A DNA stretch of 64,000 nt from contig NZ_JACZKG010000017.1 in assembly GCF_014860165.1 (NCBI RefSeq), positions 1 through 64,000 on the forward strand, read 5' to 3'. This document shows, one piece after another, positions 45,660 to 54,741 of this stretch (the first letter of the stretch is position 1; every line of letters starts with the position of its first letter). Both the position numbers and the translations under genes were made by a program. The notes under the pieces were generated by a model, which worked only from the letters and a program-made list of their open reading frames with translations, was not told where the DNA came from and ran no database searches. This DNA is from Devosia sp. Lineage in GTDB: Bacteria; Pseudomonadota; Alphaproteobacteria; Rhizobiales; Devosiaceae.

Positions 45660-46871
45660 TTGCGACAGACTTGGCGGTGGTTCGGTCCCAAGGACCTGTG
45701 CAGCATCGACGACATTACCCAGGTGGGTGCGATGGGGGTCGTCAGCGCCCTGCATCATGTGCCCAATGGTGCTGTGTGGACGCCTGAGGAAATCGCCAAA
45801 CGGCATGCCGAAATCGGCACACGCAAGGACGGGACGCCATCGGGCCTGACCTGGGACGTGGTGGAAAGCCTGCCGGTCTCCGAGGATATCAAGAAGCAGA
45901 AGAATGCCTGGCGCGAGCATATCGAGACCTACAAGATCTCGATGCGGAACCTCGCCGACAGCGGCATCGAGGTCATCTGCTACAATTTCATGCCGGTGCT
46001 GGACTGGACGCGCACCGACCTGCGCTGGGCAGTGCCCAATGGCGGTTCGTGCATGCGGTTCGACATCAACGACTTCGCCGCATTCGACATCCATGTCCTG
46101 CAGCGCCGGGGCGCCGCGGCCGACTACACCAATGCCATTGCCGACGAGGCGGAGCGGCGCTTTGCCGGCATGGACGATGCCGAACGCAAGCAGCTGGCGC
46201 GCAATGTCACCATGGGCCTGCCAGGCTCGACGGAGTCGATGACGCTAGAGGATGTCCAAGCGCATCTGGACGAATATGGCGCCATCACCCGCGAGCGGCT
46301 GCGCGCCAATTTCGTCGATTTCCTCGATGCGGTGGTCCCCACCGCCGAAGACCTGGGCCTGCGGTTGTGCTGCCATCCCGATGATCCGCCGTTCGCGCTG
46401 CTCGGCCTGCCCAGGGTGATGTCGACCGCGGCCGACTACCAGTACATCCTGGATGCCGTGAACAGCCCGGCCAATGGCATGACCTTCTGCACCGGCTCGC
46501 TGGGGGCGCGGCCGGACAACGACCTGCCCACCATGTTCGAACAGTTCGCCGACAAGGTGCATTTCCTGCACCTGCGCAACGTCAAGCGCGACAATGACGA
46601 TGTCATGGGCTCGTTCTACGAGGCCGAGCACCTGGCCGGGGATACCGACATGGTCGCCGTCATTGCGGCGGTGGTGCGTGAGGAGCGTCGACGCAAGGCG
46701 GCCGGGCGCAAGGACCATGTCATTCCCATGCGTCCGGACCACGGCCAGGACATCCTGGACGATCTGGGACGGCGTTCGCAGCCGGGTTATCCCACTATCG
46801 GCAGGATGAAGGGACTGGCGGAACTGCGAGGGGTCGTGACGGCGCTGGAGCATGCCGAGTTCGGGCTCTAG
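45660..46871 (+). CDS. uxuA: Mannonate dehydratase
   Basis: UxuA dehydrates D-mannonate to 2-keto-3-deoxygluconate in glucuronate catabolism. The start TTG at 45660 (MRQTWRWFGPKD) has CGGAG upstream and yields 403 residues, the family length. Family blocks include QVGAMGVVSALHHVPNGAVW, CYNFMPVLDWTRTDL, the metal-binding LCCHPDDPP, CTGSLGARPDND, HFLHLRNVKR and MRPDHGQDI. It shares its product with KduD encoded 2.2 kb upstream, so the window encodes two routes to KDG. It is separated from the kdu operon by three unrelated genes. Confidence 0.95.
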   Translation: MRQTWRWFGPKDLCSIDDITQVGAMGVVSALHHVPNGAVWTPEEIAKRHAEIGTRKDGTPSGLTWDVVESLPVSEDIKKQKNAWREHIETYKISMRNLADSGIEVICYNFMPVLDWTRTDLRWAVPNGGSCMRFDINDFAAFDIHVLQRRGAAADYTNAIADEAERRFAGMDDAERKQLARNVTMGLPGSTESMTLEDVQAHLDEYGAITRERLRANFVDFLDAVVPTAEDLGLRLCCHPDDPPFALLGLPRVMSTAADYQYILDAVNSPANGMTFCTGSLGARPDNDLPTMFEQFADKVHFLHLRNVKRDNDDVMGSFYEAEHLAGDTDMVAVIAAVVREERRRKAAGRKDHVIPMRPDHGQDILDDLGRRSQPGYPTIGRMKGLAELRGVVTALEHAEFGL

Positions 46872-46966
46872 AGGCGCCCGAATACCTTCACGTTCCGAAC
46901 AATAGTTTACCACTTGTCAAAATGTTGGGCCCAAAGTCGTGGTGAGTTATTGCGCGAGGCGCTCCC

Positions 46967-48862
46967 TTGGCCTTCCTGACCTTTCTGCAGCGGGTGATGA
47001 ACTGGTTCGTCCCCGAGCACCTGAGCGGGGACCTGCATACGCGCAAGCGTGTGCAGATGTTCATCATCAGCCATGTGTTCGGACCGATCATCGCCACGCC
47101 GATCCCGCTGTTCCTGTGGTTCAATGATCCGCGGCCCTGGCCGCAGGTGCCGATCCTGGCGGCGTCCATCTACGGCTTCTGGCCATTCCTGGCGCTGGTG
47201 AAGCTGTTTCCGCGCGCCTATACGCCGCTGGCCATGGCCTCGGTGCTCAATCTCACCTTCTGCATCCTGTGGGGCACCTATAACTATGGGGGAGCAAGTT
47301 CCCCGTTCCTCGTCTGGCTGGTGCTGACGCCGCTGCTGGCCTTCATGTATATGGGCTCGACCTGGACAGCGCGCATCTTCGTGCTTGGCCAGATCACCCT
47401 GGGCATTGCCGGACTTTACGGCGCCTATCTCTATACCGACTTCCCCGTGCATATCCCAGTGGAGAACATGGTCGTGGCGGGGGTGCTGTCGGCGCTGGGC
47501 TCGAACATCTACGTGTTCATGATGGCGGCCTATTATTCCAGCGTGGTGGATAGCCAGTCCGAGCTGATCAAGGAAATCGACCGCCACCAATCCACGCTCA
47601 AGGCCCTGACCCGCGCCAAGGACGATGCCGAGCGTGCCAACGGCGCCAAGTCGGAATTCCTGGCCAAGATGAGCCACGAGCTGCGCACGCCGCTCAATGC
47701 GGTGCTTGGCTATTCCGAACTGCTGCTCGAAGACGCCGAACTCGACGGGCGGGGCGAACAGATCGCCGACCTGCAGAAGATCAGTGCCGCCGGCAAGCAT
47801 CTGCTGGCCATGGTCAACGACATTCTCGACATCTCCAAGATCGAGGCGGGCAAGATGGTCCTGCATGTGGAGAATGTCGACCTCGACAAGCTGATCGACG
47901 AGATCGAGGCGACGGCCCGTCCGCTGGCGGCCAAGAATGCCAACAGCTTCATGGTCGAGCGCGGCCCCGATCTCGGCGTCATGCGGGCCGATATTACCAA
48001 GCTGCGCCAGGCGATCTTCAACCTTCTCTCCAATGCCGCCAAGTTCACGCAGAACGGGCAGATAACCCTGAGCGTCAAGCGGAACGGGGACTGGATGGAA
48101 ATTGCCGTTGCCGATACGGGCATCGGTATCTCCCAGGAACAACAGAAGGTGCTGTTCTCCAATTTCACCCAGGCCAGTTCCAAGATTGCTGCGGTCTATG
48201 GTGGCACTGGGCTGGGCCTGTCGCTGAGCCAGAATCTGTGCCGGTTGATGGGCGGGCGGATCGAGATCGAAAGCGAATCTGGAAAGGGCAGTCTGTTCAC
48301 CATTCGGCTGCCAGCGCAGGTGGAACAAGCCGCTGCCGAGCCCATCATATCGGCGCTGCCACTGCCGCTGCGCCACAAGCAGGCCGGGTTTCCTGCCGAT
48401 GGCGAGGCCGAAGCGGACGAGGCCGCGGCCGGGCGCGCCGGATCGAGCCGAGATGCCACCATCCCCGACCAGCGGCCACGCCTGCTCGTGGTCGATGACG
48501 ACCGCAGCTTCCTCGAACTGGCCGAACGCCTCTTCGCGCGGGAAGGCTACACGCCGATCTGTACCGACGCGCCGCAATCGGCGCTGCAGATTGCCCGGAC
48601 AGTCAAGCCAGCGGCGATCTTCCTTGACATACTAATGCCAGGATTTGATGGCTGGGATGTGCTGGCGGCGCTCAAAGCAGATCCGGTCACCGCAGACATC
48701 CCGGTCTTCATGATCTCAATCCTCAGCGAACGCTCAAAGGCGCTGGCGGCCGGGGCGGACGGGATCGTGATGAAGCCGTTTGACGGCAGCAAGGTCAAGG
48801 CAGCTCTTGCGGGGCTCAAGGCCACGCGTGGTCAGCTGCGCGCCAAGGCCGTCAACGGATAG
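46967..48862 (+). CDS. Hybrid sensor histidine kinase with six-helix membrane sensor and C-terminal receiver
   Basis: A 631-residue protein. Residues 1-200 contain about six membrane helices with little periplasmic sequence, then a short coiled coil. HisKA is EFLAKMSHELRTPLNAVLGYSELL with His237. The HATPase has NLLSNAAKFTQ, DTGIGISQEQQ and GGTGLGLSLSQNLCRLMGGRI. The C-terminal receiver has Asp554 in IFLDILMPGFDGW. The start is a TTG at 46967 with GAGG upstream. It is followed 14 nt later by a DivK-like single receiver, so a phosphorelay between them is likely. Signal unknown. Confidence 0.9.
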   Translation: MAFLTFLQRVMNWFVPEHLSGDLHTRKRVQMFIISHVFGPIIATPIPLFLWFNDPRPWPQVPILAASIYGFWPFLALVKLFPRAYTPLAMASVLNLTFCILWGTYNYGGASSPFLVWLVLTPLLAFMYMGSTWTARIFVLGQITLGIAGLYGAYLYTDFPVHIPVENMVVAGVLSALGSNIYVFMMAAYYSSVVDSQSELIKEIDRHQSTLKALTRAKDDAERANGAKSEFLAKMSHELRTPLNAVLGYSELLLEDAELDGRGEQIADLQKISAAGKHLLAMVNDILDISKIEAGKMVLHVENVDLDKLIDEIEATARPLAAKNANSFMVERGPDLGVMRADITKLRQAIFNLLSNAAKFTQNGQITLSVKRNGDWMEIAVADTGIGISQEQQKVLFSNFTQASSKIAAVYGGTGLGLSLSQNLCRLMGGRIEIESESGKGSLFTIRLPAQVEQAAAEPIISALPLPLRHKQAGFPADGEAEADEAAAGRAGSSRDATIPDQRPRLLVVDDDRSFLELAERLFAREGYTPICTDAPQSALQIARTVKPAAIFLDILMPGFDGWDVLAALKADPVTADIPVFMISILSERSKALAAGADGIVMKPFDGSKVKAALAGLKATRGQLRAKAVNG

Positions 48863-48876
48863 GACGGAGTTTCGAG

Positions 48877-49272
48877 ATGGCACTGGTTTTGATCGTCGAG
48901 GACAATCCGATCAATCGCGACGTGCTTGGCCGGCGGCTGGAACGACGTGGCTTCTCCATCCGCTTCGCCGAGGACGGACCGAGCGGCATCGCGGCTGCCA
49001 AGGCCCTGATGCCCGACGTGATCCTGATGGATATCGGCCTGGGCGAAATGGATGGCTGCGAAGCGACGCGCCGCATCCATGCCGATCCGGAAATGGCGGC
49101 CATGCCGATCATCGCGCTCACCGCCAGCGCGTTTGAAAGCGATCGGGCCAAGGCCCTGGCCGCCGGCTGCATCGACTTCGAGACCAAGCCGGTGGACCTG
49201 CCGCGCCTGCTGGGCAAGATGCAGGCCGTGCTGGGGCCCAAGACCCCGGCAGCGGCCATGAGTTTCGGATAG
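48877..49272 (+). CDS. DivK-like single-domain response regulator
   Basis: A 131-residue stand-alone receiver with acidic pocket VEDNPINRDVLGRRL, phosphoacceptor Asp52 in ILMDIGLGEMDG, switch Thr in ALTASA and Lys in FETKPVDL. No output domain. It closely resembles DivK/CpdR-type regulators that relay phosphate or bind kinases. Its position directly after the hybrid kinase indicates a shared pathway. I avoid the name divK because the cell-cycle divK-pleD locus is not seen here. Confidence 0.9.
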   Translation: MALVLIVEDNPINRDVLGRRLERRGFSIRFAEDGPSGIAAAKALMPDVILMDIGLGEMDGCEATRRIHADPEMAAMPIIALTASAFESDRAKALAAGCIDFETKPVDLPRLLGKMQAVLGPKTPAAAMSFG

Positions 49273-49328
49273 GCTTCGCCCGCTCTGCGCCCCCTGAGGG
49301 GCAACGGCTGCGGCGGGGCGCCGTGCAG

Positions 49329-50684
49329 TCAGGCGATGGCGCCCGCCACATGGGCCCGGCTCGCATCGGCCTGCCCCTCGTGACCCAGGCGATATTCAAG
49401 ATCGGCCTCGCGCATGGCCTTGGCCAGGATGGCAACGACCTGATCGATGTCGTCGCTGGTATGGGAGGCCATAACCTGGAAGCGGAATCGGGCGCCGCCC
49501 TGCGGAACAGCGGGGTATTCAACTAGATTGGCGATGCCGCCCATGGCCATGAGGTGACGGCTGGCAAACCGGCCGACGCCTTCGAGACCCAGCCGGACCG
49601 GGACGATGGGCGAGGGATCGCCCAGGGTCTCGAGGCCGGCGCGCGTCATCTCGGCGCGCAGGTGGAGGATGTTATCCATCAGCTTGCGGCGCAGCAGACG
49701 ACCCTCTTCGGAGCGCACGATATCGAGGGCACAGAGCACGGTTGCGGCCTGCACCGGCGAGAGGGCGTTGGAGAAGGTGTGGGTGGCGCTGTAATATTTC
49801 AGATATTCGGCGGTGGCCCTGTCCCTGACGGCGATGAAGCCGCCATTGGAGGCGAAGGTCTTGGAGAAGCTGCCGATAATGATATCGGCCGCATCAAGGG
49901 CGTTCTGCAGGCCAAGGTGGCCGAGACCGTCTTCGCCCATGGAGCCCAGATCGTGGGCGCAGTCGACCAGCAGCGTGGCGTTGTAGGTGTCGCAGAGCGC
50001 GCGCATGGCCAGCAGGTCAGGCGTATCGGAATGCATCGAGAACAGGCTCTCGGTGATCACCAGGATACCGTTGTCCTTGTCGCTGGCGCGGATGCGCTCG
50101 AGCTTGCGGGACATCGCCTCTAGGTTGAGGTGGCCGTGATAGTGGATATTGGGTGTGGCGGCCTTGGCGCCTTCCTGCAGGCAGGAATGGGCCAGGATAT
50201 CCATGACGACATGATCGTTGGCGCGGACGAAGCCCTGCACCGAGCCGTAACCGGCGGCCCATCCGGTGGGATAGAGCACGATTTCCCGGCCGCCCAGGAA
50301 CTGGGAGAGCCCCTGTTCGAGCAACAGGGAATTGGTGGTGTTGCCGAGCAGCGCTGCCGAGCCGGCGCTGTGGACGCCATATTCGTCGATGGCCTTGTGG
50401 GCCGCCGCCTTGATGGCGGGATGAGAGGACAGGCTCAGATAATCCTGGCTGGCGAAGTTGATGCCGGCGAAGGTGGCGCCGGTATCGCTCATGGCTTCGC
50501 AGCGGGCCTGTGGCGCGGTGGAGGTGGAGCGGGCATAGGGCCAGAGGTCGTGCTCGCGACGCAGGTTCTGCCATTCGTAAAATCCGGCGACGCGACCGAT
50601 CAGATCGGAACCGTGGGGGGAGCGGAAGTCACGCAGGCTGCCGGTCAGCGCACTCTCGGGAACCGAGTTGGTCTTGGTGGTCAT
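49329..50684 (-). CDS. Alpha-oxoamine synthase family PLP enzyme (AONS/SPT/ALAS-like)
   Basis: A 450-residue fold-type I PLP enzyme starting at ATG 50684 with GGAGAG upstream. Family features are INFASQDYLSLSSHPAIKAAA, GVHSAGSAALLGNTT, VDCAHDLGSMGEDGLGH and the PLP lysine Lys275 in GSFSKTFASNGGF. These enzymes condense an amino acid with an acyl-CoA or acyl-ACP (ALAS, KBL, BioF, SPT). The FSKTFASNGGF site looks closer to serine palmitoyltransferase-type or stand-alone synthases than to HemA. No biotin, haem or sphingolipid genes are adjacent. The product is therefore unknown. Confidence 0.82.
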   Translation of the reverse strand: MTTKTNSVPESALTGSLRDFRSPHGSDLIGRVAGFYEWQNLRREHDLWPYARSTSTAPQARCEAMSDTGATFAGINFASQDYLSLSSHPAIKAAAHKAIDEYGVHSAGSAALLGNTTNSLLLEQGLSQFLGGREIVLYPTGWAAGYGSVQGFVRANDHVVMDILAHSCLQEGAKAATPNIHYHGHLNLEAMSRKLERIRASDKDNGILVITESLFSMHSDTPDLLAMRALCDTYNATLLVDCAHDLGSMGEDGLGHLGLQNALDAADIIIGSFSKTFASNGGFIAVRDRATAEYLKYYSATHTFSNALSPVQAATVLCALDIVRSEEGRLLRRKLMDNILHLRAEMTRAGLETLGDPSPIVPVRLGLEGVGRFASRHLMAMGGIANLVEYPAVPQGGARFRFQVMASHTSDDIDQVVAILAKAMREADLEYRLGHEGQADASRAHVAGAIA

Positions 50685-50889
50685 GCACACTCTCCGGAAA
50701 GGACCCTGCCGCTCTCTCAGCGGGGCAAAGCTAATGTTGGCGCTCAAGTCGACTAACGACCGCAGTTTATTATGGTTAGCCTTACCAGAGTACAATTCGA
50801 AGTTAAGGAAAGGCTAATTGTAGAAGTTTGTACCCCGTTGCGAAGCTGACTCATACGCAAAATTAAGCGCTGGACGACATCCTGCGTCC
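50685..50889. promoter_or_regulatory. Divergent promoter region between the oxoamine synthase and the GGDEF-EAL gene
   Basis: A 205-nt region, AT-rich for this genome around 50755-50830. It carries an inverted repeat TTAGCCTT (50776-50783) and AAGGCTAA (50810-50817). Promoters for both genes are expected here; no exact -10/-35 pair can be fixed. Confidence 0.45.
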
Positions 50890-53289
50890 ATGAGCGCCAT
50901 TCCGGGTTCGGGCCTGATTTCCCTGATAAACGGCTTTGTCGACCGCGCCATCGGTGCGGACGGCCTGACGCCGCGTGTCCGCGACAAGCTGCTGCGCCAG
51001 CAATTGGGTTCCGCGGCGCGGATGGCGCCGGCCATGCTGGCAGCCTCGCTGGTGGTTTCGACGGTGTTCCTGGCCCTGACCTGGCAGACGTCGCGCTTCT
51101 GGCCGATCCTCGCCGCAGTCTGCGCCATCATCATGATCGGAGCGCACGGCACCTATCTCGCATTTGCCAGGACGCCGAACCGGACAGAGGGGCCGCCTCG
51201 GGCTTCCGTCATTCGCACTATCGCCTATGCCGCGTTGCTGGGCAGTCTTTGGGGATTTGTGTTGTACCTGCTGCCGGTGGACCAGAGCCCCACCATGCGC
51301 GGTGCGGTGACTATCGGCGTCGGCGGGCTGGTTTGCGTCTCGACGATGGCGCTGGTCCACTATCCGCAGGCCCTGGCGGCGTTTTTCATTCCACTCATCG
51401 TGGGGGCCCTGAGCACCGTGCTTAGCCTGGGCAGCCTGCCTGACATCTGGGTGCTTGGCACGCTGCTGATGGGCTTCACGCTCATCATGGTGGTGGTTAC
51501 GCTCAACCATGCGGCTGCCTTTGCCAGCTATCGCGCCTCCGAAACGCTGGTCAGGGAAAAGAGCGAAATCATTGGCCTGCTGCTACGTGAGTTCGAGCAA
51601 AGCACCTCGGACTGGATCTGGGGATTTGATGCCGACGGCGCCATCAATCGCATGTCGGCCGGATTCACCATGGCAACCGGGGTGGCCGAGGAGGCATTGC
51701 GGGGTGCCGATTTCGTGCATTTCCTGCGCTGCATCACCCCACCTGATGACCCCCTAATGTTGCATGTCGAAAGGGACGTGCAGAAGCGGCAGACCTTTCA
51801 GGACATCGAATTGCGGGTGATCGCTGACGGAAGGGAATGCTGGTGGGCCCTGACGGGCAAGCCGGCTTTCGACGAAGCGGGCAATTACCTGGGCTATGTC
51901 GGCACCGGCTCGGACGTGACCGAGCGCAAGGTCGCCGAGCGACGCATTACCATGCTGGCGCATCATGACCCGCTGACCGGCCTGCTCAACCGCACCAAGT
52001 TCACCGAACAACTGGGCAGTTGCGTCGCACGGCTGGAACGGCACGGAGCACCGTTCTCAGTGATGTTCCTCGACCTTGACCAGTTCAAGGCGGTCAATGA
52101 CAGCCGGGGTCATCTGGCCGGCGACAAGGTGCTGGTGCAGATCGCCCGCCGCATCCAGGGGCTGGTGCGCGAAACCGACCTGGCCGCCCGGCTGGGTGGC
52201 GACGAATTCGCGATTATCCTGCCCAATGACAGCCATGCCGAGGGCCTTGGCCGGTTGGCGACGCGGCTGATTGAGGAGATCAAGCGCCCCATCGCTATCG
52301 AGGGCGACCAGGTAAGCGTCGGGGTGAGCATCGGGATCGCCATGGCCCCTGCCAACGGCAGGCTGGCCGATGAGATCCTGCGCAATGCCGATCTGGCGCT
52401 CTATCGCGCCAAGGCGGCCGGACGCTCGGTGTTTCGCTTCTTCGAAAGCCAGATGGATTCGGAAGCTCAGGATCGGCGGCTGCTTGAGGGGGAGCTGCGC
52501 GAGGCGATTCAAAACGACGAACTGGTGCTGTTCTACCAGCCGCAGGTGTCGGCCGACGACGCCACACCCACGGGCTTTGAAGCGCTGATCCGCTGGAATC
52601 ACCCGGTTCGCGGCCTCATATTGCCGGCCGAGTTCATTCCGATCGCCGAGCATTCCAACCTTATCGTCGATATCGGCGACTGGACGATCGTGGAGGCGTG
52701 CCGCGCGGCAGCCAGCTGGCCGGAGCAGCTGACGGTGGCGGTCAATCTATCGGCCAAGCATTTCCGCCGCTCGGACATCGCCATGGTGGTGAAACGTGCG
52801 CTGGCGGTGTCGGGGCTCGCCGCCCCGCGACTCGAAATCGAGATCACCGAAGGGCTGCTGATGGAGGATCCGGACGCGATAATCGGCAGGCTCGTGGAGA
52901 TTCGGGACCTGGGCGTCACCATCGCCATGGACGACTTCGGCACTGGCTATTCGAGCCTCAGTCACCTGCTGAAGTTCCCCTTCGACAAGATCAAGATTGA
53001 TCGCTCTTTCGTCGACGCCTCTGGTGACGACGAGGTGGCGCGCGACTTCCTCAAGGCGATTGCATCGCTGGGCAAGACGCTCAAGCTGACGATCACCGCC
53101 GAGGGTGTCGAGACCAGGGCACAGGCTCAGTTCCTTGCCGGGATCGCCTGCCACCAGTTGCAGGGTTTCTATTTCTCGCAGCCGCTCGATCATGTCGCTT
53201 TGGCGGATTACCTGCTGACCCATGTCCCGCCGCTGGCCCCCGCCGTCAAGGCCGAGGCGGAAGCCAGGCTGTCGGCGCTGGCCGGGTAG
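50890..53289 (+). CDS. Bifunctional GGDEF-EAL protein with membrane and PAS sensor domains
   Basis: A 799-residue cyclic-di-GMP enzyme. About five N-terminal helices (residues 35-220) are followed by a PAS-like domain (EFEQSTSDWIWGFDADGAINRMSAGF to GSDVTERKVAERR). The GGDEF site is residues 436-440 with an inhibitory RxxD (RETD) five residues before it. The EAL motif is at 564-566, with catalytic partners NLSAKHF, EITEGLL, DDFGTGYSSLSHL, KIDRSFV and TAEGVET all present. Both activities therefore look intact. It ends 6 nt before the convergent deacylase gene. Confidence 0.93.
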   Translation: MSAIPGSGLISLINGFVDRAIGADGLTPRVRDKLLRQQLGSAARMAPAMLAASLVVSTVFLALTWQTSRFWPILAAVCAIIMIGAHGTYLAFARTPNRTEGPPRASVIRTIAYAALLGSLWGFVLYLLPVDQSPTMRGAVTIGVGGLVCVSTMALVHYPQALAAFFIPLIVGALSTVLSLGSLPDIWVLGTLLMGFTLIMVVVTLNHAAAFASYRASETLVREKSEIIGLLLREFEQSTSDWIWGFDADGAINRMSAGFTMATGVAEEALRGADFVHFLRCITPPDDPLMLHVERDVQKRQTFQDIELRVIADGRECWWALTGKPAFDEAGNYLGYVGTGSDVTERKVAERRITMLAHHDPLTGLLNRTKFTEQLGSCVARLERHGAPFSVMFLDLDQFKAVNDSRGHLAGDKVLVQIARRIQGLVRETDLAARLGGDEFAIILPNDSHAEGLGRLATRLIEEIKRPIAIEGDQVSVGVSIGIAMAPANGRLADEILRNADLALYRAKAAGRSVFRFFESQMDSEAQDRRLLEGELREAIQNDELVLFYQPQVSADDATPTGFEALIRWNHPVRGLILPAEFIPIAEHSNLIVDIGDWTIVEACRAAASWPEQLTVAVNLSAKHFRRSDIAMVVKRALAVSGLAAPRLEIEITEGLLMEDPDAIIGRLVEIRDLGVTIAMDDFGTGYSSLSHLLKFPFDKIKIDRSFVDASGDDEVARDFLKAIASLGKTLKLTITAEGVETRAQAQFLAGIACHQLQGFYFSQPLDHVALADYLLTHVPPLAPAVKAEAEARLSALAG

Positions 53290-53295
53290 GGGCCG

Positions 53296-54438
53296 TCAGT
53301 CTTCCAGCAGATACGCGCCTGCGCGGGTGGGCAGCACCTCGGTGCCGACAATCTTGGCGATGCTGGCGCCCCGAACGACGTATTTGCCCATGACCCGCGA
53401 GAGCACGAAGCCGTCGGTTCCCGCCAGGATCGGCCGACGGGCCATATAGGCCTCGGACCCATCCATCGCGATGAGATCGGCAATGGGCTGGCCTTTCTGC
53501 ACCCGGGCGCCGAGTTCGACGCGGTAGGCCAGGAGCCCAGGCGCGTCGACCCGCAGCACTTCGGTCGCCTCGAACGGCGTTGGACCGGGTGCGGAGGCCG
53601 GACGCGCGCCGGGATCGGCCGCGATGAGGCCCCGAGCGGCAAAGAAGCCGAAGAGCCCGGCCGCGTCCTCCTCGCCGATGGCGTCGAAGCTGTCGGCGCG
53701 GCCGCGATATTCGAGTGTGGCGGTCTCGGCGCCTGACGGAATGGGATGGTCGGGATGGGCCAGGCGCGCCTTGCGATAGAGGGTGGGCAGCACCTCGTCG
53801 AAGGAACCGCCGCCACTGTCCTCGGCGGTGAGTGTTGCCGCGACGCCCATCCAGTCGGCGAGGTCCTGCAGGCCCGGCATCAGCTCGGGCGAGGTGAAGA
53901 TGTGCTTGAGGCTGTCGTCGTCGCAGTGGAGATCAAGCACGATGTCCGCGGCGGCTGCCGATCTGAGCACGAGCAGGCGCAACTGCTGGATCGCCGTGCG
54001 CGGCTGCTGCATGTCGATCCAGGCGGCGACGGCGGCGCGGATGATGGCGATGTTGGCTCTGCCATCGCCGGTCAGCTTGCCGGCGATGGAGTCCGCCACC
54101 TGCGGGTAGAGATCGGGCCAGCGGCGGTTGTAGTTGATGCCTGTTTCGATGTCGTAGCGGCCGATGTGATGGCGCAACGTGTAATTGCCCAGGCCCAGCG
54201 GGTTCACCGAGGGGAAGATGGTGAAATGCGCTCGCAACTGGCCGGCGGCATCAGCATCGCGCAATCGCGGCAGCAGGTGATGCAGCGCCATGGTGCCGGG
54301 CTGCTCGTCGGCATGCAGCGCTGCCTGCAGGTGGATGCGCGTTTCGGCATCGTCCGGGCCGATAGTGTACCAATAGAGCTTGGTCGTGGTGCCGGGCGTA
54401 TCGCCGATGAGGTTGGTGTGGTGCAGTTGGAAGGTCAT
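53296..54438 (-). CDS. Succinylglutamate desuccinylase/aspartoacylase (AstE/M14-like) deacylase
   Basis: A 380-residue zinc hydrolase starting at ATG 54438. Probable zinc ligands are His42 and Glu45 in LHADEQPG and His171 in LDLHCDDD. The segment GINYNRRWPDL carries the substrate Asn-Arg pair, and a late barrel-like domain is typical of AstE/AspA/DoeB relatives. These enzymes remove acyl groups from N-acyl amino acids. It is the last gene of an amino acid ABC transporter operon, 7 nt after the MTH1187-type gene. This suggests that an imported N-acylated amino acid is deacylated (inference). Confidence 0.83.
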   Translation of the reverse strand: MTFQLHHTNLIGDTPGTTTKLYWYTIGPDDAETRIHLQAALHADEQPGTMALHHLLPRLRDADAAGQLRAHFTIFPSVNPLGLGNYTLRHHIGRYDIETGINYNRRWPDLYPQVADSIAGKLTGDGRANIAIIRAAVAAWIDMQQPRTAIQQLRLLVLRSAAAADIVLDLHCDDDSLKHIFTSPELMPGLQDLADWMGVAATLTAEDSGGGSFDEVLPTLYRKARLAHPDHPIPSGAETATLEYRGRADSFDAIGEEDAAGLFGFFAARGLIAADPGARPASAPGPTPFEATEVLRVDAPGLLAYRVELGARVQKGQPIADLIAMDGSEAYMARRPILAGTDGFVLSRVMGKYVVRGASIAKIVGTEVLPTRAGAYLLED

Positions 54439-54445
54439 GGGTTCC

Positions 54446-54733
54446 TCAGGCAAGGCTCGCCAGTTTGTCGGCCATGGTCTGGGCCTTGTCGTTGCGGGTC
54501 GAGAACGACATGGTGCAGAAGATGCGTTCGACGCCCATGTCGTGCAGGCGGGCGCAGCAGGCCTCGATGCAGGCCGTGACGGCGGCCATTTCGCCTTCGA
54601 TATTGGTGCCGTTGGCATGCATGTGATGGCTGAGCCCCGAGGCGTCGATGATGTCCCGTACTTCCCTTATATAACCGGATACGGACGGGCCGACGCCCAT
54701 GGGGACGATGCACAGATCGGCGATGATCTTCAT
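54446..54733 (-). CDS. MTH1187-family thiamine-binding protein
   Basis: A 95-residue cytoplasmic protein starting at ATG 54733; the open frame upstream to 54859 overlaps the permease gene. The sequence (IADLCIVPMGVGPSVSGYI, GLSHHMHANGTNIEGEMAAV, VERIFCTMSFSTRNDKA) matches the MTH1187/YkoF-like family (PF01910), ferredoxin-like tetramers that can bind thiamine. Its location inside a polar amino acid ABC operon is unusual. It may sense a ligand of the transported compound rather than thiamine (speculation). Confidence 0.85.
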   Translation of the reverse strand: MKIIADLCIVPMGVGPSVSGYIREVRDIIDASGLSHHMHANGTNIEGEMAAVTACIEACCARLHDMGVERIFCTMSFSTRNDKAQTMADKLASLA

Positions 54734-54741
54734 GGTGTTCC

